Part shown: positions 25,249 to 37,235 of the stretch, one piece after another | Position numbering within the stretch: the first letter of the stretch is position 1 | Layout of the letters: each line of letters begins with the position of its first letter | Assembly (NCBI GenBank): GCA_018340375.1 | Contig: JAFFJZ010000055.1 | Span: 496,001 to 560,000, forward strand | Length of the DNA stretch: 64,000 nt | DNA from: Gonatopus flavifemur | Lineage: Eukaryota > Arthropoda > Insecta > Hymenoptera > Dryinidae | Reading direction: 5' to 3' | Notes under the pieces: model-generated | The model's database searches: none | Seen by the model: the letters and a program-made list of their open reading frames with translations, nothing else | What the model was told of the DNA's origin: nothing | Program-made: the position numbers and the translations under genes

Positions 25249-25718
25249 ATACAGGGTGTTATAAAAATACTAGAACAACAAAATAATCCGGAAAATTCGA
25301 GTCTTGGTAAAAATGTCAAGTACTGGATCAATAGGATTCTCCTTGGCTATCTGATGGTGACCTGAGGTTTGACTTTGAAAATAAATTGCAAGGTCAGGTG
25401 GAATCTATATTTTTAACCTCAGGAACCCTCTTGTGTTTGAGCGATATTCTTTATTCGCCTCTATTCTCGGTCTGAATCATGCGCAGGCTCGTTTTAATGA
25501 GTCGCAGTCCACATTGGCGAATGCGGCTTCAATAGCGGTTCTCAGTAATACGACGTTTAGATGTCTGCACTTGTTAGCGACTCTTTCAACCACGCTACTT
25601 ACTTAGAAGTACTTACTTTGAAGGATTCAAATTTGGACTGTTGGGAGGCCAACATTTTTTGGACCAAAACATGTGGATGTTGTCCGACAACCAAATTTGC
25701 CTCAAATAACTTCTATGT

Positions 25719-25894
25719 GCGGACATCTCTTCCTGTTGGGAAACATACGGTTTTCTAGATGATACAGTTCCCATCCACGACTTCACCAAATTTATCAAAG
25801 TTGATCTACATGTTTTGATAAATTTGGTGAAGTCGTGGATGGGAACTGTATCATCTAGAAAACCGTATGTTTCCCAACAGGAAGAGATGTCCGC
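25719..25894. repeat. Perfect 81-bp inverted repeat with 14-nt loop
   Basis: Arms 25719-25799 and 25814-25894 are essentially exact complements (GCGGACATCTCTTCC at one end). It copies transposase sequence, so it arose by local inverted duplication, recently enough to be undiverged. Confidence 0.85.
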
Positions 25895-25898
25895 TCAT

Positions 25899-25950
25899 TA
25901 TATAATATATATAACTCATTATATAATATATATATATATATATGATATAA
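25899..25950. repeat. (TA)n microsatellite
   Basis: Two ATTATATAATATATATA-type blocks separated by ACTC, directly after the inverted repeat. Confidence 0.85.
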
Positions 25951-27159
25951 TGAGTAACGAGGAACGTACCCATTACTGACCATAACATCACTCTTCCTGA
26001 ACACAACACTTGTGAACGTTTGCCGAAAATTTTGTTCAATCTTCAGCGCCACGGGTGAACTAGCAATCATTCTTTCGGTTTATTTTCGTATCGACAGGAA
26101 AAAGTTTTCGTCAGAAAACAACCTGAAGTGTACGATACCATCATCCCGTAAAGAACATAGAAGGAGATTACAGCATCCAACTCGCGTCGTCCTCCCCGTT
26201 AAAAGTGCCGTGTAAGGTCCGACAGAAATTCAATGCGATTTAATCCGCTTTTATCAATTTTGATGCGGTTCTTGTCCCCTCCCTGTTGAAAATGCCACGC
26301 AGAACCGAACAAAAATGTTTGTCAGGCTTTTAACGATTTCTTTCTTAGATAATCCAGCAGGGTGTCCACATTCTGGAAAGTCAGAGAAGTGAAAATCGGT
26401 CAGGGAAAGTCAGGGAATTAACAAAAAATCCTGGAAAGTCAGGGAATTATTAAAAAAAGAAGAAAAAAGCATTTTTTCTGGTAGTTTTGTATTTTAATGA
26501 AATAAAAGTTTCTAATCATATTTTTTCAACTTCCAAAGTTCGTCAAAAAATGAAATTGTGTATTCAAGACTGAATTCCAGATACAAAATTTATTATTACA
26601 CGGAAAGAAAACTAACGCAAATCGCATGGACACTTTCCGTACACGGAAGAAATTAGTCAACCGAATTTTCGTGAACTACACTGTTAGAAATGTCATTAAA
26701 TTTAATATATTTTTTATGTACATTTGTAAATGAAATTTCCAATTCTTAGTAATTGAAATGAAAATTCATCTACACGTAACTGAATTTTCAATTTTGCTAT
26801 ATTATAGCATACATTAATATATATTTTTGTCACTGAAATTCCATTAAGATGTAACTGAAATTTCAATAAATTTTTCAGTTACGTGAATAACTTTTGCTTC
26901 CATTACATGTAGGGGAGACTGCCTTTGTTGAAACACGGTTTGTTTTCCGCTGAAATTAATGACAAATATCCAAATTTAATTGAACTTATATACTCTTACA
27001 CGAAGATTAATGTCCATCTCCCACTTGAATACGATTAAACTCAAATATAAAAACGATTTGTTCATTAGAGAATGATTTCTCCAAAACTGTAAAGTTGTTC
27101 CAGCCAAGAGGACGTGGTCCTTGGTTGAAACACGTCGATTTTTGGTTGAATTACTTCCC

Positions 27160-27420
27160 TGTGCGAAAAAACCAATAGAAACCGATAGGCGAAATCCTAA
27201 TGGAATCAATGATATCCTATCGGTTTCTATGCGGTTATTGTCACAGGACCCAAGGGTTTCCATGAGATTCTAAGTGGAATCTGATGTTCCATGAGTTTCT
27301 ATCAGCATGATCGGCAAAACCTGATTAATTCTGATAGAAATAAAATAGCCTATCGGTTCCTATACGGTTATTGTCACTGTACCTATGGGAATCCATGGGA
27401 ATCTATGGGACTTTTCGGAC
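27160..27420. repeat. Two copies of CTATCGGTT..TATRCGGTTATTGTCAC
   Basis: Blocks at about 27222-27242 and 27351-27376 match, each followed by a CATGRGAAT-rich stretch. They are short direct repeats of unknown origin inside the 5.5-kb element. Confidence 0.5.
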
Positions 27421-27676
27421 AGGGTTCATTGCAATGATGTTTTATCAATAAGGCATCAAAGTTGAGGCATAAAATGTGTAGGAAATGAACAAAAGCTTTC
27501 ATCGCGCTTTGTGTATACGCTTCATTTTCACCAGGGAAAGAGTAATGTGATGTCAATTTTTCAACGTATATAATTTTTTTGAAAATATGAATCAAAATTT
27601 TCCGCAATTTATGATTTTAAGTAAAATGCATGTGTACAATAAGTGGATAAGATTTGCAATGCTGTTGATAAAACTA

Positions 27677-28322
27677 CACGGAGAAAAATTTCCTATTAAA
27701 AATTACTAGACTCCCCAGTATATTGAAAATATACTTGCATTTTGAGGTTATATACTAAACATTCTCTTCAAAAGTACTAGACTTCCTGTAACTTGATGGT
27801 ACAATGAAGATGTGAATACATAGGAGCTTCAACATTAAAAGAAAAGAGAGACCATGTCGGATCGCTCTTTTCTTCCAATGTTGACGCTTGATGCTGAACC
27901 CACCATACGTTCACATCTTAATAGCATTTTATAACAGGAAGTATGGTACTTTTGAGAAGAAGGTTTAGTATATAACCTCAAAATGCAAGTATATCCTCAA
28001 TATACCCAGCCAGCACAAAAACATCAATTTGAATTCTTGAAGACTTCTGTAAGATCTCTTGAATAGTCCCCGTTATGCGACTAATAATGAATTCAATATG
28101 AATTCAAAATGGAAACGTATTGAATGCCCGAAGAATTCATTGCGGAATTCCGATATGAATTCTTTCTGAGCATTAAGTTGTTCATAAAGAGTTCATTTTG
28201 AATTCAAAGTATTCATAATGAATACATATTGATTAGCATAACGGGACTCCTTTGTGGGGACTCTTGTGCTGTATGGGTACTAGCGAGTCTAGTAATTCTT
28301 AATAGGAAATTATTCTCTGTGT
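27677..28322. mobile_element. Foldback element (CACGGAGAAAAATT), with nested insertion
   Basis: The left end, CACGGAGAAAAATTTCC, mirrors GGAAATTATTCTCTGTG at the right. Next blocks TTAAAAATTACTAGACT and AGTCTAGTAATTCTTAA also mirror. The left half is itself palindromic and holds a diverged hairpin unit related to 19499-19894. A second small element with AGCACAA/TTGTGCT ends lies at about 28020-28270. Confidence 0.65.
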
Positions 28323-28522
28323 ATTATTCTGTAAATAAAGAGTGCATTGTGTTGTAAATATACTGAAAAACGCGCTCCAGCGCAGTGCCAAAAGAGAACT
28401 ATAGTCCATATTCATATTTGTTTTCAAAAGGTCTCGCCAGTGTCCAGAGACTCAATGGGAAACTCTGTAGAACTGTTTGCAGCGCTCCAAGCGTGAAGTA
28501 GCGGAAATATATCACACATATA

Positions 28523-29451
28523 CGAGGTGTGTTCAAAAAGTAACGAGAATTTTTAAATTTCACGGGTTTGGAGAGTCCGCCTGTATAAAATTTTTCTTTA
28601 TTATGTTGGTACACATGCCCCTGAAGTACAATAAAATTTTCAACAATATTCATTGCTTACTTTTTAAGTGGCAGCCGCTAACGTTATGACGTGTTTTTCG
28701 AGCTCGGCAATTTTCGTTTGTGAAAAAAAATGAATCAAAGAATTTGTATTCAATTTTGCGTAAAAAATGAAATAAAGTGTAGTGAAGTTTGTAAAATGTT
28801 AACAAAGGCATATGGTGAGTCTGCTATGAGTAAAGCAAGGATTTACGAGTGGTATAAGCGTTTCCAAGATGGCCGCGAAAACGTTGAAGATGACGAACGA
28901 CCCGGACGCCCAAGCACATCAACAACCGATGAAAACGTGAAAAAAGTGAAAGAAATGGTTATGAACGATGGCTGAATCACAATCAGAGAAGTCGCTGATG
29001 ATGTTGGCATATCAGTCGACAAGCAATCCGAAAAAAACGCCCGGATTTGTGGCAAAACAATTCATGGCTTTTGCACCACGATAATGCACCTGCTCACACT
29101 TCATTGCTTGTTTGTGAATTTTTGGCCAAAAACAAAACTGTAACGATGCCTCAGCCTCCATATTCGCCAGATATGGCTCCATGTGACTTTTTTCTATTTC
29201 CAAAAATAAAGATAACATTAAAAGGCCGTCGTTTTACAAGCATAGATGACATTAAAAGCGAATCGCTGAAAAAGCTAAAAGCTATTACAAAGATCGAGTT
29301 TCAAAAGTGTTTCGAGGATTGGAAAAAGCGTTGGCACAAGTGTATTATATCTAAGGGGGATTATTTTGAAGGGGACAAAATAGATATCGATGAATAAATA
29401 AATATTTTTTTCATAAAACGAAAATTCTCGTGGTTTTTTGAACACACCTCG
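28523..29451 (+). mobile_element. Mariner element with internal deletion
   Basis: The terminal inverted repeats CGAGGTGTGTTCAAAAAGT and its complement are flanked by TA at 28521-28522 and 29452-29453, the normal mariner target. At 929 bp it is about 350 bp shorter than a full element. Both ends and both outer parts of the transposase gene remain. Confidence 0.9.
28730..29397 (+). pseudogene. Mariner transposase, internally deleted
   Basis: The N-terminal 81 codons (28730-28975) carry the helix-turn-helix region, with the RIYEWYKRFQDGRE pattern and a GRPST linker, and end in a premature TGA. The frame resumes at about 29044 with HHDNAPAHTS (second catalytic Asp) and PYSPDMAPCDFFLFPK (third Asp), and runs to a stop at 29397. 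The part with the first catalytic Asp is missing. It therefore cannot code for an active enzyme, though its ends could be mobilised in trans. Confidence 0.9.
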
Positions 29452-29790
29452 TATATTGACACTAAGGTACATGTTTATTAACGTTATTTTGAAAGCCCTT
29501 TCATTGGTTTGAAAACTCCATAATTTCCACTACTCCACACTTGAGGCGCTTCAAACAATTCCACAGTGCTCTACTGAGTTTATAGTCCCTGGCTTATGAT
29601 TCTGACTCGCAACGACTAAGTCAACACAACTGCGTGAAATTTGATTCAAAACAGATTTTCCAAAAAGAGTGAACTCCTTCATTATTCTTGATAATAATAA
29701 AAGAACTACGTAGTTTATCAAAAATGTGATTTTAATATATATAAATGATATGCGCATTTATGTTGAGGTTATAATCCTCTAAACAGGTAA

Positions 29791-29921
29791 CCCTGGTGAA
29801 AATAAAGTGTTACACTGTAGTTACAGTGCAATGCGAGGTTCATCCGAAAGTACCCGGAGTGGTGTTTTGCGCCGTGGAATGCATCGCTAATGTATTTTGT
29901 TACACTTCGTTTTTACCAGGG
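29791..29921. mobile_element. 131-bp MITE of the CCCTGGTGAAAA family
   Basis: It starts CCCTGGTGAAAATAAAGTG and ends CACTTCGTTTTTACCAGGG. Inner GTTACA and TGTAAC blocks mirror. This is the most compact complete member of the family in the window. Confidence 0.7.
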
Positions 29922-30529
29922 AAGTTTTGCGGCCAAAACCGTCGATTGAGTCCGACTTCCATGCATCGTGGAAAATATATTCTTTATATATTCAATTCGC
30001 AATCCCCACTGTATATTTTAGTAAGAATATGATGATTTAATTCACCATAAGCTAAAGTGAAACATTGAATCGAAAATTTTATGTCTGATATCACTTTGAA
30101 AATTTCTTCACAATGAATTGAAAATCAGTTATGTAATTTCTCTATATCATAAATCATTGAATAGAACTCCATGTAATTCATTCTGCTTTCCAAAACGTTT
30201 GGCATGAGTATAGAAAATAAGATATCCTTGGTGAAAGGAAAGCGTGTGATAAAAAGTGACGAAAGCGTATGAATGTTTCAAATGATTTTTCTATTACATC
30301 CTACCCCTTTCTATCCACTCTCTAATCCTGCTGTACAGAGCAAAAAAGTGGTTAATTTAATTTTTTTTTAACTGTTTTTTTTGTCATCCGTTGCAGGAAT
30401 ATTTCCTGAATTGAATGGTACAAGCAAAGAGAATAAATTAAAGTGGAAGGTTCTCATAACCTATTGATGACGTTTTAATAAAAAAGCGTAAATGCCAAAA
30501 ATTATGAGATTGAGTTGTATATCCCTAGT

Positions 30530-31760
30530 GAAAATGGAGAATGGGAATGGATTGGAATTCTATCCAACTGAATCCATTCAAATTCATTTCTATGACGCCT
30601 ATTCCAAGATGAATACAAAGTCTATCCAATACAATCCAAATTTCATTCTAATATAATCGTATTCATGGGAGTGTAAGGAAATTCAATACATTTTTATCCA
30701 TTTGAATCTGTAATCCATCTCAATGTTGAATTCAGTATATAATTTCTATCGCATGTTATGAATTTCCAAGTCATGGTCATTCAATCCATTTTTATACTGA
30801 TTACGATATAGACATTGAATCCGTTTTAATAATTTTTTATTCCCTATCCATTTCAATCTTGGATTCAGAATACGATTCTTTTTCAATTGGATTCCTCAAA
30901 ACCAATGATCTGCATGGATTCCAAGTGAAGAGAAAATCCTATCCAATTCAATTCGAATTTCATTCCAATATAACTTTATTCATGAACGTGTAACAGAATT
31001 TAATACATCTTCATCCATTTGAATCTTTATCCTCCTTAATCCAAAATTCGGTATATAATTTTTGATCCATGTAATGAATTTTCAAGTCGTCATCGTTCAA
31101 TCCATTTCTATACTGATTACGGTATAGACATTGAATCCATTTCAATCATTTCTAATTCTCTATCCATTTCAATCACAGATTCGGAATAAGGTTGTTTTTC
31201 AATTCAATTCCTGAAAACCTTCAATCAGTATGGATTCCAAATGAAGAAAAATTCTATACAATTCAATCAAAATTTGATTCCAATATAACTTCATTCTTGA
31301 AAGCGTAAGAAACTTGATTACATTTGTATTCATTTGAGTCTTCAATTCATTCCCAATCCTGAATTTCATTACATGGAATAAAAAGTATACACTATAGAAC
31401 CTCGATATAGAAATGTTACCCCGCTCTCTTCAACGCACGGCAGAAACCGTGAATGAAAAAGAAGAAGAGTTGTGTTATTGTGAGATTCCATTGTATACAG
31501 AATTCAGGATGAGAAAGAATTGAAGATTCAAATACATACAAATAAATCAAATTTCATTGAATTGTCAACAATACACTTGTATTGGAAATGAAATTTGGAT
31601 TGAATTGGATAGGCTTTTTCTACACTTGGAATCCATACAGATTATCGGTTTTCAGGAATTCGATTGAAAAACAATCGTATTCCGAATCTATGATTGAAAT
31701 GGATAGGAAATAAGAAATGATTGAAACGTGAAGATATCATATAATATCAATATTAGAAGT
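30530..31760. repeat. Foldback built of ATCCATTTCAATC-type repeats
   Basis: Two direct blocks of about 290 bp (about 30.77-31.06 and 31.06-31.35 kb) share TTCAATCCATTT and TATACTGATTACG. An inverted copy follows at about 31.50-31.74 kb (GATTGAAATGGATAGGAAAT). The low-complexity look comes from AATTC and ATCC words. There is no coding content. Confidence 0.6.
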
Positions 31761-31892
31761 CAAACATTTTGGTCAGGGAAATTGGACTTGATAGTCAGGG
31801 AATTTTTTCTCTCAAAGTCTGTGGACACCCTGTCCAGGCAAAAACTGACAGCAATTTAGAATGGTTCTGTTTGGAATTCACAGACCAGTCAT

Positions 31893-31920
31893 ATCCAGTG
31901 ATATCCAGTGATATCCAGTC
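31893..31920. repeat. Short tandem ATATCCAGTG repeat
   Basis: Three copies of CATATCCAGT/GATATCCAGT in a row. Confidence 0.7.
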
Positions 31921-32232
31921 AAAAATTTTGTTGCCAGGTTTTGGCAGGATATTCCAATTCGGTTATTCTAGTTGAAACCGGACAGAAAGTTTGTCAGTTT
32001 TTGCCTGGATTACCCAAGAAAGAAACCGTTCAAAGCCTGACAGCAATTTTTTGTTCGATTCTGCTTGGTATGTTTAGCAAGACTTTTTGTTCGAATTCAT
32101 CCGATATTTTTTACAAGAATTGGCAGCTTCGAAAAGCATCTATTTCACCTTAACTGTCAAGACTTATAGTGGAGATCCTCTTCGACGATTCGACGCATCG
32201 GAGAAAAGGATATAAAATGATCCCAACCTGGC

Positions 32233-33239
32233 TAGAATCATTTATTTATTTATTTTTCAACGGGTAACACCCATTAAGACAAGTTAATTAATAAATGGCG
32301 CTAACAAGTCGCCTGTAATAATAAAAACAAAAAGCCCTTCTGCATAAAAAAAATAAAACCAATATCAACTAAAAATATTAGCAGTATAGCAAAATTACAT
32401 TATTGCGGTAAGCTCCTATAAAATACTCTTGAAAAAGCACTTAATCTAGAATTACAAAAATCAAAGTTAGGTGACATATTAGGTCTATTACCAATACGAC
32501 ACAGCCTTGACAATGGGCTGTTGTGACTCACATTAGAAGCTGACAAGGGAACCTCAAATACAGAGGATTTCCCAGCACCCTACCGGCAACATGAAGGTTC
32601 AATGATCCCAATAAGGGAGGCAGATCAATGAGGCCATTAAGCGACTTGAAAAGAAATAGGACATCACAACATTTCCTCCTGTCGTCAAGAATGCGAAGAT
32701 TGGCATATCTTGACGGAACAGTACAGTCATGATCTCGGTAATAATCTATCCGAGACCTCATCGGGTACATATAGTGACGCAGAAGACGGCGTTGAACGCT
32801 TTCAGTAAGTTTAATATCACAGTTATAGAAGGGTCTCTAAACTACCGAACCCTACTCAACCGTAGGCCTAATTAAAAAAGAATATAGAGTTTTGAGACTA
32901 TTAACATGATCAAAGCCAGCAGAACAACGCAATATAAAGCCGAGCAAAGTATTTGTCTAACGAACTATGGAAATATAATGTTCCTTAAAACAGCTTACTA
33001 TCAAAAATCACTCTCAAATCACTAACAGTATCAGACTTACGCAAAAGAGTATACCCAACTCTATAGTTAGAACGGTGACCAGAGTCATGTTTAGTAAACG
33101 ACATAAGTTGACATTTATTACTGTTTATAACCGTAGAATTGGATTTACACTACGCTAGAATTTAGGGTATTTTGTAAATCTTATTAGAGCCTGGAGACCT
33201 GATGAGACTCCAAGACTTTAGGTCTTGGTTAGAATCGTT
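32233..33239 (-). mobile_element. 5'-truncated LINE with 10-bp TSD
   Basis: TAGAATCATT at 32233-32242 and TAGAATCGTT at 33230-33239 flank a minus-strand sequence that ends in an (AAATA)n tail (complement of 32236-32255). That is the arrangement expected of a 5'-truncated target-primed insertion. Confidence 0.65.
32528..33200 (-). pseudogene. LINE reverse transcriptase, C-terminal remnant
   Basis: On the minus strand the frames (with several stops and shifts) show LNVNKC, a DLRVIFDSKL block, a decayed middle, and then RRKCCDVLFLFKSLNGLIDLP. This is the order of motifs downstream of the RT catalytic core in jockey-type LINEs of insects. The catalytic core itself is absent. The clade assignment is tentative. 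Confidence 0.6.
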
Positions 33240-33801
33240 ATAATGCAGTTCAATAAAATAAAACATGCCGGCACCGAGGTGCTTACACAGGGTAGCGATT
33301 CTGAGAGCAATTCTAAATTCCCGGGATTTTCCCGGATTTCCCGGTGGGAAATTTCATTTTTCCCGGAATTTAAAAAATTAATTCCTATGACATTACATTT
33401 TATTATTCAAATACTTCTTACATAAGTAAAAGTGATCCTGTCATATCAATAGTTTTTATGTTGAAAATACGGTTCCTACTGCAATAATTAAATGCTTATG
33501 TCCGCATTACGCACGATGGAATTTTCATTGACCCCTCCATCAAGTTGAGATAATTGATTGACTCCAATAAATTACATAACCCGTTATAATGAAGAACAAA
33601 TCACCAGCTATAGAAAAAAATATTTGTTTCGTTGATAATTGTATCCTCTTACTAATATATATACATACATAGAAGTTATCTTTTAGAATGTATCAAAAGG
33701 TTGACAAAAAATTGTTATCTGCGAACTTGAAACCTAGGTTCAAGAGAGTTCTCTTGAACTCAATTCGGTTTCAATGATATTCAATTCTCATAAAAATTCA
33801 G

Positions 33802-33890
33802 GAAATGCAGAAAGGTCAGGAATAGGAAATGCAGAAAGGTCAGGAATAGGAAATTCAGAAAAGGAAATTTTAGAAAATTCAGAAAGGTCT
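33802..33890. repeat. Tandem GGAAATGCAGAAAGGTCA units
   Basis: About four imperfect copies of a 22-bp GGAAATGCAGAAAGGTCAGG-type unit. Confidence 0.7.
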
Positions 33891-33941
33891 GGTTGCAAAC
33901 GAAATGAATATTTTTTGTAATCATGATAAGCATTAGTTATA

Positions 33942-35235
33942 CGAGGGTGGATTGATAAGTTTCCGGCCTGACCAAGAAAAACAACGTTTTTAAGAATTTT
34001 TTTTTTTTATTTCTCAACATAATCTCCTCCAAGGCTGATACATTTCTCATAGCGGTGTTCTAGTCTAGTAATGCCATCTCTATAGACTGATTCGTCAAGC
34101 TCCTCAAAATACCCATTTACAGCTTCGATTACTTCTTCATTGTCCGCAAATCTCTTACCGCCAAGCCATTTTTTGAGGTTAGGAAACAGATAATAGTCAC
34201 TCGGGGCTAGGTCTGGAGAGTAGGGAGGGTGCGGCATTAATTCAAACTTCAGATCGTTGATTTTAGCCATCGCAACGATTGACGTGTGCGCTGGTGCGTT
34301 ACCGTGATGAAACAAGATTTTTTTCTTCGCCAGATGAGGTCGTTTAATTTTCACTTCGTGGCTCAAACGTTGCAATAAGTCTGCGTAGTATTGACCAGTG
34401 ATAGTTTTACCCTTTTCAAGGTAATCAATGTATATAATACCTCTTGCATGCCAAAAAAACAGTAGCCATAACCTTGTTCGCCGAAAAAATTGTTTTTGCC
34501 TTCTTTGGAGTTGGTTCCCCTGGTCCAATCCACTGTTTGGACTGTTCTTTGGTTTCAGGAGTGTAGTGGTGGACCCAAGTTTCGTTAACGGTTGCGAATC
34601 GACGCAAAAATCCGCTTGGATTACGCTTATACAACGCCAAATTGGCGGTAGAAATGTTCTTTCGAATTAATTTTTGGTCGACTGTTAGCAAACGCGGCAC
34701 CCATCTTGCACAGAGCTTTTCCATATACAAATGTTGGTGCAAAATATTTTGTACACGTTCATATGACATCTTACAGGTCTCAGCTATCTCACGAACTTTT
34801 AATCTGCGATCTTTCAGCACTATTTGATGGATTTTTTCGATCATATCTGGAGTTGTGACCTCAATGGGGCGTCCTGAGCGAGGCTCATCAGAGGTGCTCA
34901 CACGACCCTTTTTAAACTCGGAAACCCACTGCTTAACGGTTGAATATGATGGGGAGGATGTCCCCAGTGTTGAGTCCATCTCTTCTTTAATTTCCTTCGG
35001 CGTTAACCCCTTCAAATAAAAGTATTTGATGACAGCACGATTTTCCAGCTTTTCCATTTTTACGAAAAACACAGAGGCGTCTTGGTCAGCGTGCTCTTAA
35101 AACTAAACTAACATGGCGATCGGACTGAAACTATAGTTACAAGCTATCTAAGGATAGTACTATAGAACGCCACCTCAAGGTAGGCCTAGTGGCGCCAGCT
35201 CTTGGTCAGGCTGGAAACTTATCAATCCACCCTTG
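33942..35235 (-). mobile_element. Full-length mariner element
   Basis: The ends CGAGGGTGGATTGATAAGTT and AACTTATCAATCCACCCTTG mirror each other and are flanked by TA (33940-33941 and 35236-35237). The length of 1294 bp is that of a complete mariner. The single gene is on the minus strand and fills the element. Confidence 0.92.
34007..35072 (-). pseudogene. Mariner transposase, frameshifted and with altered catalytic residues
   Basis: The minus-strand reading starts at the ATG near 35057-35072. It has the two helix-turn-helix regions ([10 protein letters not shown] and a YERVQNILH block), a GRPIE linker and WVPRLLT. The first catalytic motif reads VNETWVHHY, with Asn where Asp is expected; the second reads FHHGNAPAH, with Gly for Asp. 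The third, PYSPDLAPSDYYLF, keeps Asp. A one-base difference in the A7 run at 34453-34459 breaks the frame. Two catalytic changes plus the frameshift make it inactive. Confidence 0.92.
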
Positions 35236-35237
35236 TA

Positions 35238-36132
35238 CATACAACATACTTTATCAATTTTATACATACTGAGTATATTCAGATTCATATAGAATCTAGA
35301 AGTACAATCAATTCAAATGATCGAACAAAAACAATGTTGCTTAAAAATGGAATATTTTTGAGATAATTTATCAAAATTAAGTATTGAGGAAATTTCATAT
35401 CACAAAGTAAATGTAGAATTTATTTCTCCTTCATGAGCAGATTGAGAGAGTGATTGTTTACTCAATTTGAAGCATGAAAATAATCGTCATGAAGCATAAA
35501 TGACCGTCAGCTGATCATCCAGTGGGGAAAAGGCCGTCAGCTGGAGCTGTGTAGTTATCACGCGGTCAACCCATTTTGAAGCTCAACTAACGTCCTTTTT
35601 CCCAATTAGGTAGCCAGCTGCGTATGATTCCTGTAAATTGGATTTATTAACTCATTATCCAGTGAAATTTTGGTTGGTATAGAATTCATATAATGGATTT
35701 CCAGTGGATCGGAGATCCGCATCTCCGTGCTAAGGGTATTCATTGTATAATAATCATCAGTAATTTGGCATAAAAATATGTCTCATAATTTCCAACATAC
35801 TCCCCAGCAAACCTACCTTTCTGTAAATAACAGATAAATTTCGTACAACGTTTGGAAAAAAAGTACAGTATCTGTCATTAATTGAAGCACCTTTCTGAAA
35901 CATGAATCATTCAACGTATACACATAAATTATTTTAAAATTCGAAAAACCTCAAACCATTAGTCATAAAATATGGAATCTAATTTCTTCGACTTCTAAAA
36001 CGCTCTTTGATTTTTGAAATTGAATAGAATATTCATCATTTATATGTTTCCAACTTTCACAGATACTCATCTACATGAAAAATACACTGCTACCAATACG
36101 AAAGTATCCAAATTTCTCAGAATACTTATTAT
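35238..36132. other. No recognisable gene
   Basis: AT-rich spacer. Two copies of CCGTCAGCTG occur near 35.50-35.54 kb. Nothing else stands out. Confidence 0.4.
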
Positions 36133-36417
36133 CACTGTTAAAAAAACTGGGATTTTTCGGTACCATGGAATTGGAAAATTTCGGTGTATGATGAATTTTT
36201 TCACTTCACGTACAGGAAAATTTCTACTGTACCGGAATTTTTCTGTATTTTACCTGAAATTTCAGGTTGTTTACTTGAATTTTCCAGTATAAATACTGCG
36301 ATTTTCCTGTACATACAGTGGAATTTTCATGATTTAAACGTAACTTTCCTGCACAAATGTACAGGTTAATTTCTTCTAGTAGGGTACTGGAAGTTTTCTG
36401 TAGATTTTTTTACAGTG
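36133..36417. mobile_element. MITE with CACTGTTAAAAAAAC termini
   Basis: It starts CACTGTTAAAAAAACTGG and ends TTTTTTTACAGTG. The interior repeats GGAATTTT, TTTTCCTGTA and their complements. Confidence 0.6.
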
Positions 36418-36883
36418 TAGATTTCCAGTCAAATTTGCCACTGAAATTCTAATTTGAACTTTGGCATTGCCAGATCTCACTGGAAATCTAATAAATATCA
36501 CGAGAACCTTTGATTTCATGTTTTAATTAATTCGTTGGTTGGTGAATCCTATCAGTTTCTTTTGGGTACAGTGAATTGAACAGCAGTGCTGCTGTAGCGG
36601 ATTTTACTTGAAATTATAGCAGCGGTGAAGCTTGTTGATAGCATAAAGTACCGTGAAGTGCCGTGAATTTCAACTGCAAGCCAGGCGCTGCTTTCAACTT
36701 GAAACCGTTGTTTTAGAGCTGCGTGCCGTTGACATGAATGCTGCTCTTTTGTTTATATGATCTATCAATTGTCTCAGTATACAAAAGAAAGATTCACCGC
36801 ATAAAGATTACGTTTCATATTGATTGTAAGAAAACTGTACTACATCGATCAATGTTGGAAGTCGAATCCTTCAAGACTTGGAA

Positions 36884-37157
36884 ATGTCTGGGGGAAAATC
36901 TTTCTGCATTTTCTGTTTGGAGAAGAATGAACCATTGAAACCTTTCACTAGCGATATTTTGGAACGATGTCAAGGAATATTGGTGGTTAGGAAAGATAAT
37001 AATTTGGTCCTGAGCGATACAACAGTGCCATTAACAATAAACGATTCGGAGAAGTATCACTCGCTATGCTACCGTTGTTTTACAGCATTACCACCAAAAC
37101 ACCGCAAATATGTGCGAAGTACATCGGCCATCGAGCCATCAACTTCTGCAGAGACGG
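36884..37157 (+). CDS. First coding exon of a Cys/His-motif protein, family unnamed
   Basis: The ATG at 36884 opens 91 codons ending at a GTGAGT donor (37158). CIFC near residue 9 and YHSLCYRCF near residue 62, with a Cys between them, form a likely zinc-binding module. I know this arrangement from uncharacterised insect proteins often linked to mobile elements, but I cannot name the family. The next exon is not identified, because a hAT element begins 79 bp downstream, inside the putative intron. Confidence 0.5.
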
Positions 37158-37235
37158 CGTGAGTAAATTATGTACATGAAACTCCAATACACAAAGGAAT
37201 GATATAATTTCCTTTTAGATTAATCGTATTATGAC

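Larger units (their letters stand above)
25249..26190 (-). pseudogene. Tc1/mariner transposase relic
   Basis: Reading on the minus strand from about 26185 down, the frame shows FSDE (first-aspartate motif region) and, after frameshifts, NRKND. Further on come SWMGT, then QQEEMSAH where the second catalytic aspartate normally lies, then WPPNSPNLNP (third motif), and finally a C-terminal stretch near 25.6-25.45 kb. The second aspartate is lost and there are stops, so it is dead. The lower edge, TACAGGGTGTTATAAAAATA, may be the element terminus. Part of the gene is duplicated in inverted orientation (25719-25894), and a TA microsatellite has expanded within it. Confidence 0.65.
26358..31832. mobile_element. 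5.5-kb element, CAGGGTGTCCACA ends, TSD TCCAG
   Basis: It begins CAGGGTGTCCACA and ends TGTGGACACCCTG, flanked by TCCAG at 26353-26357 and 31833-31837. Both subterminal regions carry GTCAGGGAA-type repeats: GGAAAGTCAGGGAATTA on the left and GTCAGGGAATTTTTTCT on the right. No transposase of its own is visible. The interior has been filled by a CACGGAG-type foldback, a mariner and CCCTGGTGAAAA-family elements. The superfamily is not assigned. Confidence 0.55.

Noticed and set aside
28730..29397. Active mariner transposase
   Set aside because: Premature stop and a deletion that removes the first catalytic Asp.
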